A DNA stretch of 64,000 bases from Solanum dulcamara (Eukaryota > Streptophyta > Magnoliopsida > Solanales > Solanaceae), in assembly GCF_947179165.1 (NCBI RefSeq), contig NC_077245.1:52744286-52808285 (forward strand). The letters run 5' to 3'. The notes under the pieces were generated by a model. That model was not told the DNA's origin. It saw only the letters and a list, made by a program, of their open reading frames with translations, and made no database searches. Positions 21,511 through 33,500 of this stretch are shown one piece after another (the first letter of the stretch is position 1; every line of letters begins with the position of its first letter). The position numbers were made by a program, and so were the translations under genes.

Positions 21511-24500
21511 GAGAAGTTAAAAGTTAATAATTTGTTATTCTCTTATATGAAACTCCTTTGTATTTGTTTGAGAAAGTAAAATATCTCGAGACATTTTGGT
21601 CAAATTTTAGGTGTTTGGTATGAAGGAAAATGTTTTCCACGGAAAATGATTTCCTAGAAAATGTTTTCTTGGAAAACAAGTGGGTGTCTCACTTATTTTC
21701 TAGTATTTGGGAAGTAAGTAAGAAAATATTATCCAAGATCATTTGTACGTTATCTAGCAAAACATCATGGAGACAGAATGTGATGAGGAGTGGGGGGATT
21801 GGGTGGGTGGGCTAGGGACAATACACTTGAAATGTCACTTATGCAGCTTATTTTCCCTACTTCCATTAGGGTAGTCATTTTCCTCATTTTTAAGGAACCT
21901 GTTTTCCCAAAGAAAATGTTTTCCAAACATTTTGACCAACCAAACATAGAAAAATTGGAAAACATTTTCTTTCCTCCATACCAAACACTTGTCAACCTAA
22001 TTTCAAAAGTTTATTCTTATCATATCAATATTCCTAAGACCCTAATATGATTATCCTTTTAATGTTATATTCTCGTTACTTAAATTTATATATTCAGAGT
22101 TCCATACGTTACTTCTGTGACAATTAAAGCGTGCTCAGTGTAGGGGTATTACATGTTCCCTCGTAAGAAATTTGGTCCAACAATTTACTTAGGCTACTTT
22201 TTCGAGGAAAAATCCTTCACTATACCTTTTGCAATTGACAAACATGCTCCATTGTTGCCCAGAAAGATCCATTTAAAATAGTGTGTTTGAACAATTACAA
22301 GTGCCTAGATGAAACCCATGGAGTTGGGTACCGGGAACAGAATCTCGTGCAACTACAGTTATTTACCTATTAGGCCATTAATAAAATTTCATCTGCAAAT
22401 AGTATGCATGATAGAACCTCATCTTATATACTATTGGTTAGCTCATTCATAGTTAGGGTAAACAAGTAGGGGCTCTAGGCAGATCTCTAGGTAAACATAT
22501 GGTTATGGAAGCTCCTCTATATTCTTTTTACTATTCTCGTGTTTGTAATAAATTCTACATATGCACTTGTGTTTGTATATTTCCTTTGAATTCCTTTCTC
22601 CTCCTGCACTGGCCAAAAAACTTAGCATTCTATCGCATTCTATCTTTATCTTTTCTCCAAGTCAATAAATATCAAACCATTTAATTCCATATCGATCTCA
22701 AATTAGTTAGTCAGCTCTATGATCCTTTTATCTATTCAGTTTTATTTAGGTCCATGTGCAGTTAGAGGATTCATCATAGTTAGGTTATGTGTATGCTGGC
22801 CTCCAACCTACGGAAACCATCCTTTATGCAAGCTTGAAGTTGACTATGCTTTTGCAGAACTCACATGCACAAGGTTGTCAGTGAATACTCGAAAAATGTA
22901 ATAGCTCAATAAATCAAGAAAATTATAATATCGCCAAAATAATAGATTATTGCTGTTTTGATCGCAGCTTTTTGCCCCACAATATTGCTTTTATAGTGAA
23001 TGGTTTATGGTTTCGGTGGAACTCTCTGATTTTCTGATGAACTGTCAAACTTGTGAACTACTTTTTCTACAAGTGCGTGTATGCCCGTATTCTAAATATA
23101 TCCATCAGTGAAAAAATAAATGTCTGCCGTAAGATAGTTGTCTTTATATATATATATATATATATCTTATGGTCATTTTTGCTGAGACGTCTAGTTTTGT
23201 TCTCCGGTTTGTTCATGACTGTTTAAGAGCTCTTTTCTTGGATCGATGCTTGGAGAACTTTGTGCTATGGAAGTTTCCCCTCTGTTTTCTTCTTTCGCTC
23301 ATTCAGATATATATTTTTGTGTTCAAATGAAGAACATAGCAGCCTATTTGATTTAGTAAATTTTATATATTCAAATTCAATAAAAGTCTAGGGATAAAGA
23401 TTAGAAGATATGGAGCAGTAATGAAGGAGTGTAAGGGCTTGAGCTGGCACTGCAGACATGTCTGGAATTATATCCATAGGCCTGGTGCCATGTGCATTAA
23501 GTTAGTCTACAAAACCCCCATCAACTACAGGATCTCAAAGATTTAAAATGGTAGAGATAGAAAGCTCTATGCTGTGACCAACAGATAGACCTTGATACAT
23601 TTACTGTAATCATCCGCTGATATGAAGTAACTTCTTTGAAACCTCTATAAAAACATACATATATAGATATATTTTGTAAAAGGTAAAAGACTTTGAACTT
23701 CGTTTCCGGTGTTCAAAGTAATTTTTAGATGCCCATCCTTAGAAGTTGATCATCTTGACGTGATAGTTAGAGCATTTGTATAGTTATAGACTTCTATTAA
23801 TGTTTTTGGTGGCTCTGATATTTAAAATTCTGCCTCAGGGAATGGTTTCGTTTATGGTGTCAATCCAGTTACAACTGCCAGGGTGCCAGTTCTCAAAGTT
23901 GTTGACCAAGGAACTGAAATTGAATGTGATATATCAGTTGAAAACTGGGATGGGATTTCAAAATCAAAGACAATTTACATGATTGGTGCCATTGATGAAC
24001 GTTTTCAGAAATTGAGCTTCTTGGTAAAATATGCTTGTCGTCTCGTACACACACGCACACACACGCACACACAATATACATCACAAGAGAGATTCAGCTT
24101 CCTTTGTACAGGAAAAAGGTTGCAGAATCATGTTGAGCATCGCATTACATATTTGCAGTATATTATGAATATCTTTCTTTTCCTGATATTTTTTTGGTAT
24201 CCTGGGTTGGGAGGCCTTCCAAATGGATGCAGCCTTGACATGGGCAGCCCGATGCACTAAGCTCCCGCTATACGCAGGGTCCCGGGGAAGGGCCCGACCA
24301 CAAGGGTCTATTGTACGCAGCCTTACCTTGCATTTCTGCCAGAGGTTGTTTCCAAGGGATGCAGCCTTGACATGAGGTCCTACATTTGTTATCTCATACA
24401 TATACCTGGGAATCAGTAATATAAGAAAGCAGAAGAGTCTCCTCTCTTTTAGTTTTTGGGTCTTTTCATAAATGTCCGTTCTAATTTGGCCTCTCAACTA

Positions 24501-27500
24501 ATTCACCTTTTGAGATTTTGTTCCAAAGCTACGCATCTCCTTAATGAAAGTGGTATACCTGTTGGAACATCTGACTAATCCACCCATGTGACATCCACCT
24601 GAGAGCATTATGGTTTAACTTCGGACTTCTTCTCAGTAGAGGCTACCTCTCTCGCATGGGCAGAATGCTGGTTGCATACACCAACGCCCCTCACTGACCA
24701 TTACTCCCACCTACTATGCTTTAATTTCTTATTCCTACCTTTCCTGGGTTACTTTCTGGATTTCTATTCCCAGTCTTCCCAGTTTCTCCATTTTGCCTTC
24801 TTCAGTATTTTTCCCTTTCACACATTCTAGGGAAATTGAGTGAATTAGTAGAAGTGACGAATTTTAAGGCAATAGCATTCTTTTACCTGCTTTCTGGATG
24901 TTGTGCATTTTTGTCCTATCTTCTTAAGTTGTTGCACATAATACCCCAACTTTAATATTTACGTGTAAAAATCAATGTTGCTCGGACTCTTCAAAAATGT
25001 CAATGGGTGCATGTCGGATTCTCCAAAAGTAGTGTATTTTTGGAGAATCCGACACGGGTGCAACATTAAAAGTGAAGAGTCCGCGCAACTTAGGTAAAAA
25101 TGGAAGTTCACGTACATCCTACCCTCCCCAGACCCCACCTAGTGGGATTACAGTGGGTATGTTGTTGTTGTTGTTGTTTCTCTAATTGTGTTACTTTTGG
25201 ATAGAAAAATGTTATGTGGACATGTTTAGCCTTTTGGTCAAAACCCATTTTCACTTATTTATCCCATCTTTTTTCATGAAAAAAGAGTCACCAGTTAAGA
25301 GTTAAATTATCTAATGTGAATATAAAGTCTCTTAATATATTATTAAACATTATCCTTTTCATTTAACAACATTTTGGTAAAATGAAATAATGTCTCAATT
25401 AATTGAAAGTTCTTTAATTGTATTGGAATATTATATATTAATTTACTGAAGAATATCAATGTTTGCGAATGAGAATTAATACTCACTCCGTTTCAATTTG
25501 TTTGTTTTGTTTTTACTTGACACAAAATTTAAGAAAGCAAAGAAGACTTTTGAATCTTGCGATCTTAAATTAAAGAACGTAGAATGTACCAAAATGTCCT
25601 TTAATCTTGAGGATATGCCATGTGGAAAGTTATAATTAAAGAGTTGTCAAAAAAGGAAAGAATTTTTTTTTGAAACGGACTAAAAAAGAAAAGTAACACA
25701 AACAAATTGAAATGGAGGGAGTATTAAATTTATAGAAACTTTTTATTAGCTTAGAAAAATTTCATTTTACTAAAAGAAATTTAAACTATTGTAAGTATTT
25801 CTAAAATTTAGAAAACCAACTTCTAATAATAGGATTTGAATGTCATAGAGGTTTAGTGTAAGTTCACAATTTTTGTTTTAAAAAATGGATAAATAAGTGA
25901 AAATAGGCTTTGATCCCTGAAGAAGTTTAACGAATATGCCATGTGCAAGTCAAGGATGAGAGCTTCCTTTTTTGTTCAGTTTCAAAATGAGACATTTGGG
26001 TACTGTATATAACTGCAAAAAGTAGGGCAATATGCACAGTTCCTAAAAACTGAAGTATCAAAAATGTAATTTTGCCTTTTACAATAATTCAAGATGGTTT
26101 CTTTCACATGCACACATATTAGAAGGCTACTAGAAAGTGCCCAAAATGCTTACTAGGCTAAGGCCTCATTTGTTTTCATTAAGATTTAAACGTTTGAAAC
26201 TGAATGCAAATCTAGATGCTTAAGTTGTTCTATCTAGATCTCAATACTGAATGATTAAGATTGTTTATTTTTCAACATCTGAATGTACATAATATATTTA
26301 TATGTACATAATAAATATAAAATTGAAATAAAAATTAATGAAATATTAAAATAAAATAAAATTATTATTTGACTTAAAAAATAAAACACTTATGCTTGCT
26401 AGTGATGGTTGAGGTAGTTTGTGGTGATGGTGATGGTATAATTGTTGTTAGTGGCTAGTAATGATGATGGCGATAGTTATGATGGGAGAAGTGGTTAGTG
26501 TTGTGGTGACTGTCATAATGGTGGCAATTGGTAGTGGGGTTGGTTGTTGGAATGATGAAATTGATTGATGTTAGTAGTTGGTGGTGTTGATGGTGGTGCT
26601 TGAAGAATGTGTGGTGGTTGATGATGTGTTTGTAGTAGTTGGCGCCACTACTAATTATGATGATGGAGGTGATTGGTAGTAGAGATTGACCACAGTGGTG
26701 GTAGTGACTGATAGTAGTAATGGAGGTGGCGCAGTGGTTGTGGTGACTGAAGAATGTATGGTGGTATTTTGCAACTATGCTAGTTGTGATGGTTGAGTTT
26801 GTTGGTATTAGGAATTGACTGTAATGGTGATAGAGGTGGTGGTGGCGGTGGCTGTAGAGATGGGGGTGGTGGTGGTGATGATGGCAAAGGTGGCTGGTAA
26901 GTGGTGGTGACTGGTGATTGTGGATAAAGTGATGGTGAATATTTTCCACACAAGAATACCTCTTAATTACATTAAGACTCTGTTCCTTAATTTGCAATTT
27001 AGTGTCGTTATCAAATTTATAAGACATACTTTCCCTTGCCAATGAACCTCTTTTGAAGAGGCAACACTAAACAATTGGTATTTCACATTATCTTAGTATT
27101 TTTTCAATTTCTTTGTTCATATATTTGTCATTCATGCTTATAATTATTAGTCTTGGACTAGACATATATATTTGTATTTTTTCTCCCTTTGTGCTTTTTT
27201 TTTTTTCCATTAAAGCCCATGCTTTATTTGTGTTTAAATCCGTAGCGAACCTTAGAGCTTTTTGCTTTTGATAACACTGGACTAAGTAAGGTTAAAAGCT
27301 TCCAAAAATGTTATTCGATGCGTTTATAATTTGAGAATATAAAGGACTTCTTATCCTGCAAAGTGTGTTTTCAAGTCCTGAATTGGATTCTAGGGGATGA
27401 GGGTGAGCTTATCCTGATTCTTTTTAAATTGAAGATACAGACTAGGAGGAAACATTTTGTCCTAATTCCTTATTTTGTAGATTCTCATCGTTAGGAGAAT

Positions 27501-30500
27501 GTTAAGGATGCACCACTGTAAATAGCAACAAACATAGTTGGAGCAGACATTTGGTGGACGAAAAATGAAATCGAGGTACAGTCCATGTGCCTCTTTGATA
27601 AAGAAATGTGGAAAGTAAGCAAAACGAGACTTGGCCTCATTTTGCAAAAGGAACCTGATGTGAAGGCTACATGATTCTTGTAAACTTGTGCCCCAATTAT
27701 AGTGGAGGAGATTTCGAAGGTGAGAATGATCTTTCATATGTTTCAAACTTACTAGTTTTGGAGTTATTGCTTTGTCATATGCTAGAGCTTCAACAGAGTT
27801 GCTCGTGTGAGCAAACCTAGGTTAAAAGGTTACAGGACTTTGAGAGCTAGAACTCATTTTCTAGGAAAGAAAGCACTAATTATTTGGCTTGTATAAGTGT
27901 CGGTTCATAATCCATAGAAGGAAAAAAAATTGGGTAGTTTCAAATATATACAATAAAGTAATTAGCTTACATCAAATATAGTCATGTTTTATCTACATAA
28001 ATAATTGCAAAAATCATAGAAAATATATAGTGACTATACAATAAAGCTTGCCAAAAGTCATAGAAAGTATAAACTAGCTATACAATTTAGCTTACGTATA
28101 CATGAGTTATATACTAACTATATATTATGATACATTTAAAAAGCTGAATATAGCTTGACTATACATGAAATATACATTGACTATTCAATCTCGATCAACT
28201 CAAAATCACCTCTAAACAGTCTCAAAATTTAGGTATGAAATCCTCTTGATGTTTCAAGTCTTTTGATATATAATTCGTTCGAAACGATTCACGTTTGCGG
28301 TACATTGATTTTTTAAAAAGAAGAAAAAACTGGAAGAAGAAGAACTAGAAGAAGAATCTGAAAGAAAAAACTGGAAGAAGAGACTGTTAGCAGAAGACGA
28401 CGACAACGAAGGTGGAGAAGAAATTGGCCATTTTTTTGGTAATTGAAATGACCGAATGGTCATTTGATGTAATTATCCCCCCAAAAAAGCTCTTATGTGT
28501 ATCTTCTAAGAATTGACAAGATACTGATGAAGCTTAATAATCTGCTTTCTTGCCTCCCTTTGCATTCAATTTTTGGAATAACTTGTCTAGATGATAACAC
28601 TGCAGGTGACAAAGCCCCTGGGCCTAATGGTTATAACAGACTTTCTTTAGCAAATGTTGGAAAATCATTGGATCAGATGTCGTAGCTGCAGTACAAAATT
28701 TCCATGATCAAGAAGTTTTTGAGAGGAGCTTCAATGCCACCTTTGTGGCACTTATACCAAAGAAGGTGGGAGCTGTGGAGCTCAATGATTTTAGACCTAT
28801 CGGTTTGATTGGTAGTGTATATAAAATCATAGCCAAGTTGTTAGGTGAGAGGCTGAAGAAGGTGATCCACAAATTAGTTGATGGTCATCAAATGACTTTA
28901 ATAAGGGGAAGACAGATTATGGATGCAATACTCATAAAAATGAGTGTGTGGAGGCTAGACAGAGAAGTAAAATACCTGGAATTTTATGCAAACTGGATAT
29001 CCAGAAGGCATATGATCACCTAAATTGAGAATATCTATTGGGAATCCTACCGAAGATGGGATTTGGCACTAGGTGGATCGGATGGATCAGATATTGCATC
29101 AGTACAGTGCAGTTCTCAATTCTGGTTAACAGTTCACCAACATGATTTTTCTCTTCGAATAGGGGCTGAGGCTGGGAGATCCCTTGTGACCTTTTCTATT
29201 CATCATAGCAATGGTGGGGATGAATGATATGCTCCAGACCCCTAGAAATAAGGGTTGGTTCAGGGGTAAATACCAGAATAGACAACAACGTAGAAATGTC
29301 TCATCTCCGGGCTTCACATTAATTGGGAAAAGAGCTTCATTTATCCAGTTAACATTGTTGAGGAGATTCACATGTTAGCTGGCCTGACGTTTTTGGAGGC
29401 AAAGTGGGAGAGTAGCCCACAGTTTACTTGGGTATGCCTTTGGGGGTAAAAACAACTCAAAGGGGATGTGGAGTAGTGTGATAGAGAAGGGTGAAAAGAA
29501 GTTGACAAATTGGAAGATGCAATATTTATCTATGGGAGGGAGATTGACACTTATTAATAGTGTGTTAGATGCTCTACCAAGTACCAACTTATATGATGTC
29601 CTTATTCCCAGCCCCTGTTAGTGTGTTAAAGAGAGTTGATACCTTAAGAAACAATGTCGTCTGGCAGGGCAATAGTGATGAAAAGAAGATTCATTTAGTC
29701 AAATGGGATATCATGACAAGAAGCAAGGAAGAGGAAGGAATGTTATCAGGAATCTGAAGGCTTAAAATCAGAGTTTGATGCTGAAATGGTTGTGAAGATA
29801 TACTACAAAAGGAGGACCATTATGGAAGGAAATCATTAGAAAGAAATATAGGAAGGCAGTTGGACCAAAAATTCAATGAACACTCCTTATGGGTGGAGTG
29901 CTTGGAGGTCCATCAGGAATTTGTGGCCAAAGATGATGAGCAGAACTAGATTAAAAGTGATTCTTCCCATCTGTTCTAGCCTTGGTGGACAAAGTTACCC
30001 GGTATCTGTTGTTGGTGGGAGGTGGCAAGTATCACGTGAAGTTAGTTGAGGTGTGCGAAAGCTGGCCCGGACATCACAGTCATCAAAAAAAAAAGAACAA
30101 GATTAAAAGTGGGGAATGGTATGAAGACTTCCTTTTGGAAGGATAATTGGATTGGGCAAGGTGTTCTGCAACAAAATATCTTATGCCAACAACAAGAAGC
30201 AACAGTTGCTGAAGTTTGGTGTGAACAAGGATGGAATTTGACTTTTAGGAGATCCCTGATCGGGGAATGGGGAGGATAACTGAGTTTTACAATACCCTAA
30301 ATAATTTTAAGGGTACCACTGGGAATTGGGATGTTATGATATGGCTAGGAAATAATCAAGGAACTTTTATGGTGAAAGAGATTTACAAGATTTTGAGCAA
30401 AGTTAACTTTCACTCAAACTCTTTTTCCCTTCTATTTTGACCGTAGTTAATTATAAGGTGGGCTATCATGGAGAATTATCTGGAAAGTGAAGATCCCACT

Positions 30501-33500
30501 GGAAGTAGCTTGGTTCTCTTGGCTTGTGGCCAAAGCAGCAGTGTTGACACAGGAAAAGTTGAGAAGTAAGGGATTTAACTTATGCTCCAGATGTTATTTA
30601 TGTGGGGAATGGGCAGAGATAACCAACCATCTCCTTTTACACTGCAAATGGACAAATTAGATCTGAAAACTATTCATTAATGTGAGGGGAATCAGGTGGG
30701 TGGTGCCAGGAAACACAATGGAGGCACTAGACAGTTGGGGCAGAGAATGCTCTTTGTCCAAACAGAAGGAGAGATGGAGGGTTGTCCCAGCATGCATTTG
30801 GTGGACTAGATGGAGAGAGAGAGTAATCAGAGGTGTTTTGAGGATAAGCAGTGCAACAATCAGAAGCTAAGGATGAATTGCTTAGCTCTTTACTATTTTT
30901 AGTGTAAACAGGAATGTTTAGTACAAATGAAAGATATTTTTGATGTTTTAGACAATATGTAAGAAGAAACATAGGAAGTAAGTTTCTTCTATCTTGTAAT
31001 TGTCTGATTTGGGCGACTGTACACTTGGTATAGTGTACCTGTTAATAAATAGCATGCTACCATTATTTTAAAAAAATGATAGCACTGCTGAAGATTTTTA
31101 GCTGTCAATTCCTTTATCAGCTTAATCTAATAAAAAAATAGTTCTACACATATACGATCTACATGGACATCTTTACAGCAGTCACTTGTATGAGTTGTCT
31201 TTGTTTTTTCAGTTTAGTTAAATACATTCAGTCCATCTTTTCTCTTCCTTTCCTTTTCTCAATTTTGAGCAATGAGGTTTTTGATGCCAAAGTTTTGACT
31301 TGAATAAGGATTGATCTTGAAACTGTTTAAATTCTTTGACGTGATCAAACATGTGTTGTTTGTAGCTGCAATTCTCTTTTCGGGTTTGTCTAATCTTTAG
31401 ACCCATAGTTTGCCTTGGGGTAAATAGCCCCTATGTAAACCAATATATCTTTGTGTGTGTTTGCTTGGGTGCAATGTTCAATGTTTTCCACTAAAAAGAA
31501 TGTTTTGCATCGTTACTTCACATTTCTGTTGTTAGATCTCATGAATTTCTCTTTGCAGATGAAAGCATGGGCGAAAGCACAAAATATTAACAGTGCAAAG
31601 GATCAAACGTTGAATTCTTTATCTATAATACTCTTGGTTGCTTTCCATTTGCAGGTATGCTTTTCAGAACAAGTTCTTCATTTGCAGAAACCCTTAATTA
31701 TCATTATTCTTCTTTTTTCTCATTCTTTGTGGCAGACCCGAACCTCTTGTTTATCATGTCTTCTATTCGAAATTCCCATGTTTTCTATTCATCAATCATC
31801 TATTTCAGGATTTCATGTTAAAGAAACTTTAGTCTCCAAGCATTTTTCGTTATTCTTTTGGGATGTTTGGCTGATGTGTTTTTATCTCCGCCTGTTAGAC
31901 CTTCTTAAAGTTAATTATGATAAGGGCTTCTGAATCTTGAACATGCTAATGCATCCACAAATTGTCATGTTGCTTGTAAACAGTGTTGGGCCTAGATACG
32001 GCAAAGTAGTGAAATGAGTAATAACTGTAAGGGCTAAAACCAATTGGGTGATGAATACATTGGGCGTGAATGGATTAAAAGCCTACTCGTTTTCACCATC
32101 TTTTCACCTTTACTAAGACTTTTCTCATAGGAAATGAAGGTGGGAAGGTGACATCAACCAATAACTTGTCTTTTTTCTAGTATTTTTAAATCTATAATGG
32201 ACTTGCTGATCTTTCTTCATGCAGACGTCAAAGTCATTTTGTTTGGGGGTTTTGGTGTTTTTAGCAGATAGATAAATCTCTGCCTTTTGTCATAACTGTG
32301 TTCAGTTTCTAGCATGTGTAGTACCAGCCTATTTAATGTGGGTGCATGAAAAGCAAAAAAGGGTGTCAGTGCTGAAGTGTGGACTTGGCTTGGATTTGAT
32401 TATTGGCTTAAGTACTGGTTTCCCATATGCTTGGAAGCGCATACAGTTTCTTTTCACAAATTTATCATTTCCACTTGAACCTATGCTTTTGGTCTTCTTT
32501 TTTATTCTTTTCTGAAAAAGATTCTCTCCCCGTTCGCGTTTTATCGACTCTCTTGACCTTGTGAATTGTGATCAGCAAATAGGCAATTTGCCTGATGAAA
32601 TTCCTGCCTCAAATTTGTTTTTACATATCTTGGTCGAAAACCATTTTCTTACTAGCTTAAGTTAGTTGGAGAGCTCACTAGTTATTCCTTCCCAATGGAG
32701 GACGGTAAATTGAACCTCTACTTGACCTTTCAGAAGAACAAGTGGTATGTGTGCTGATTAGATCTTAGACCTTGAAATTATAGGGTCAACAAGCCAGACA
32801 ACAATAGACCCTATCATCAAGGGTATTAGTCAAGTCCATAGATCACTTATGTCTCCAACACCTTTTGTTAGAATTGTTACGAACAACTCCTACAATTGGT
32901 CATTACTGACGACTTTGAACTCTGATACATGAAATCTTCTTGAATCTAGGTAGTATTTATAGTTTTGATGGGTGTGAAGTACTAGGGAGAGACAATGACA
33001 TGGAGATTGTTGAAGTAGATGAAGACCCATTTATTCTAAAAGATTTCTTGCTCTTCCATAGATGGACATAATTTCTGATATGCAACAACTTCTGCTTTCA
33101 TCGGAATATCTCATTCAAAGGCAAGAGACGAACTGGATTTGGTCAGTGAGACGCAAAAATAGTACTTCAAGTGTACAAGAACTTTTGTTCTTTCTTGGCT
33201 TTTGTTATTTTGGTACAAATCTTTTTGGTTCTTAAAAAGAACTCAAGGGTTGTTTTCCAACTCAATCGGAGGACTTTGTTGAGATGTACAAGGAGAAAAT
33301 TAATTACCACTATCTGTACTTCATCTTCTATGCATTGCTATTTATCTATATTACTTTAAAAGCAAGAAACTCCTTAAAGATGTTGATTGAACTTTTTGTC
33401 CTTCCTCTAAAGAGACAAAAGTGTCATTTATTATTTTCTTAATATTTTAAACTTTGATATTAAATAGCATTTTATTTAGTAAAAGTTTCCATACTTGAAT

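Larger units (their letters stand above)
20899..23838 (+). other. intron 2 of the TUTase-like gene
   Basis: 2940-bp intron, donor GTAACC and acceptor CCTCAG. It holds the ATT/GTT microsatellite (21447-21512), a TIR element (21611-21988) and a TA microsatellite (23145-23165). 22100-23140 and 23170-23830 show no recognised element or gene. Confidence 0.85.
24024..31558 (+). other. intron 3 of the TUTase-like gene, 7.5 kb
   Basis: Donor GTAAAA right after the codon for L194, acceptor TTTGCAG before M195. Inserted in it are a CA microsatellite, a TS-like SINE, a foldback MITE, an RTE tail, a Stowaway MITE, a GT-rich tract and an L1 LINE with its own nested SINE. The remaining stretches (27060-28590, apart from AT-rich repeats and an AAG-rich patch at 28318-28380) hold nothing recognised. 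Confidence 0.85.

Noticed and set aside
24081..24497. 138-codon antisense ORF
   Set aside because: Covers a SINE and simple repeats. It is an open frame by chance.
26455..27042. 195-codon His-rich antisense ORF
   Set aside because: It is the antisense of a degenerate GGT/GAT triplet tract in an intron. Composition alone produces the open frame, and no domain is visible.
28254..28463. Ser/Phe-rich antisense ORF
   Set aside because: Low-complexity shadow of an AAG/GAA-rich intronic patch.
31451..31933. 160-codon ORF spanning the fourth TUTase exon
   Set aside because: Only 31559-31654 matches the family. The rest runs through the donor site and intron sequence.
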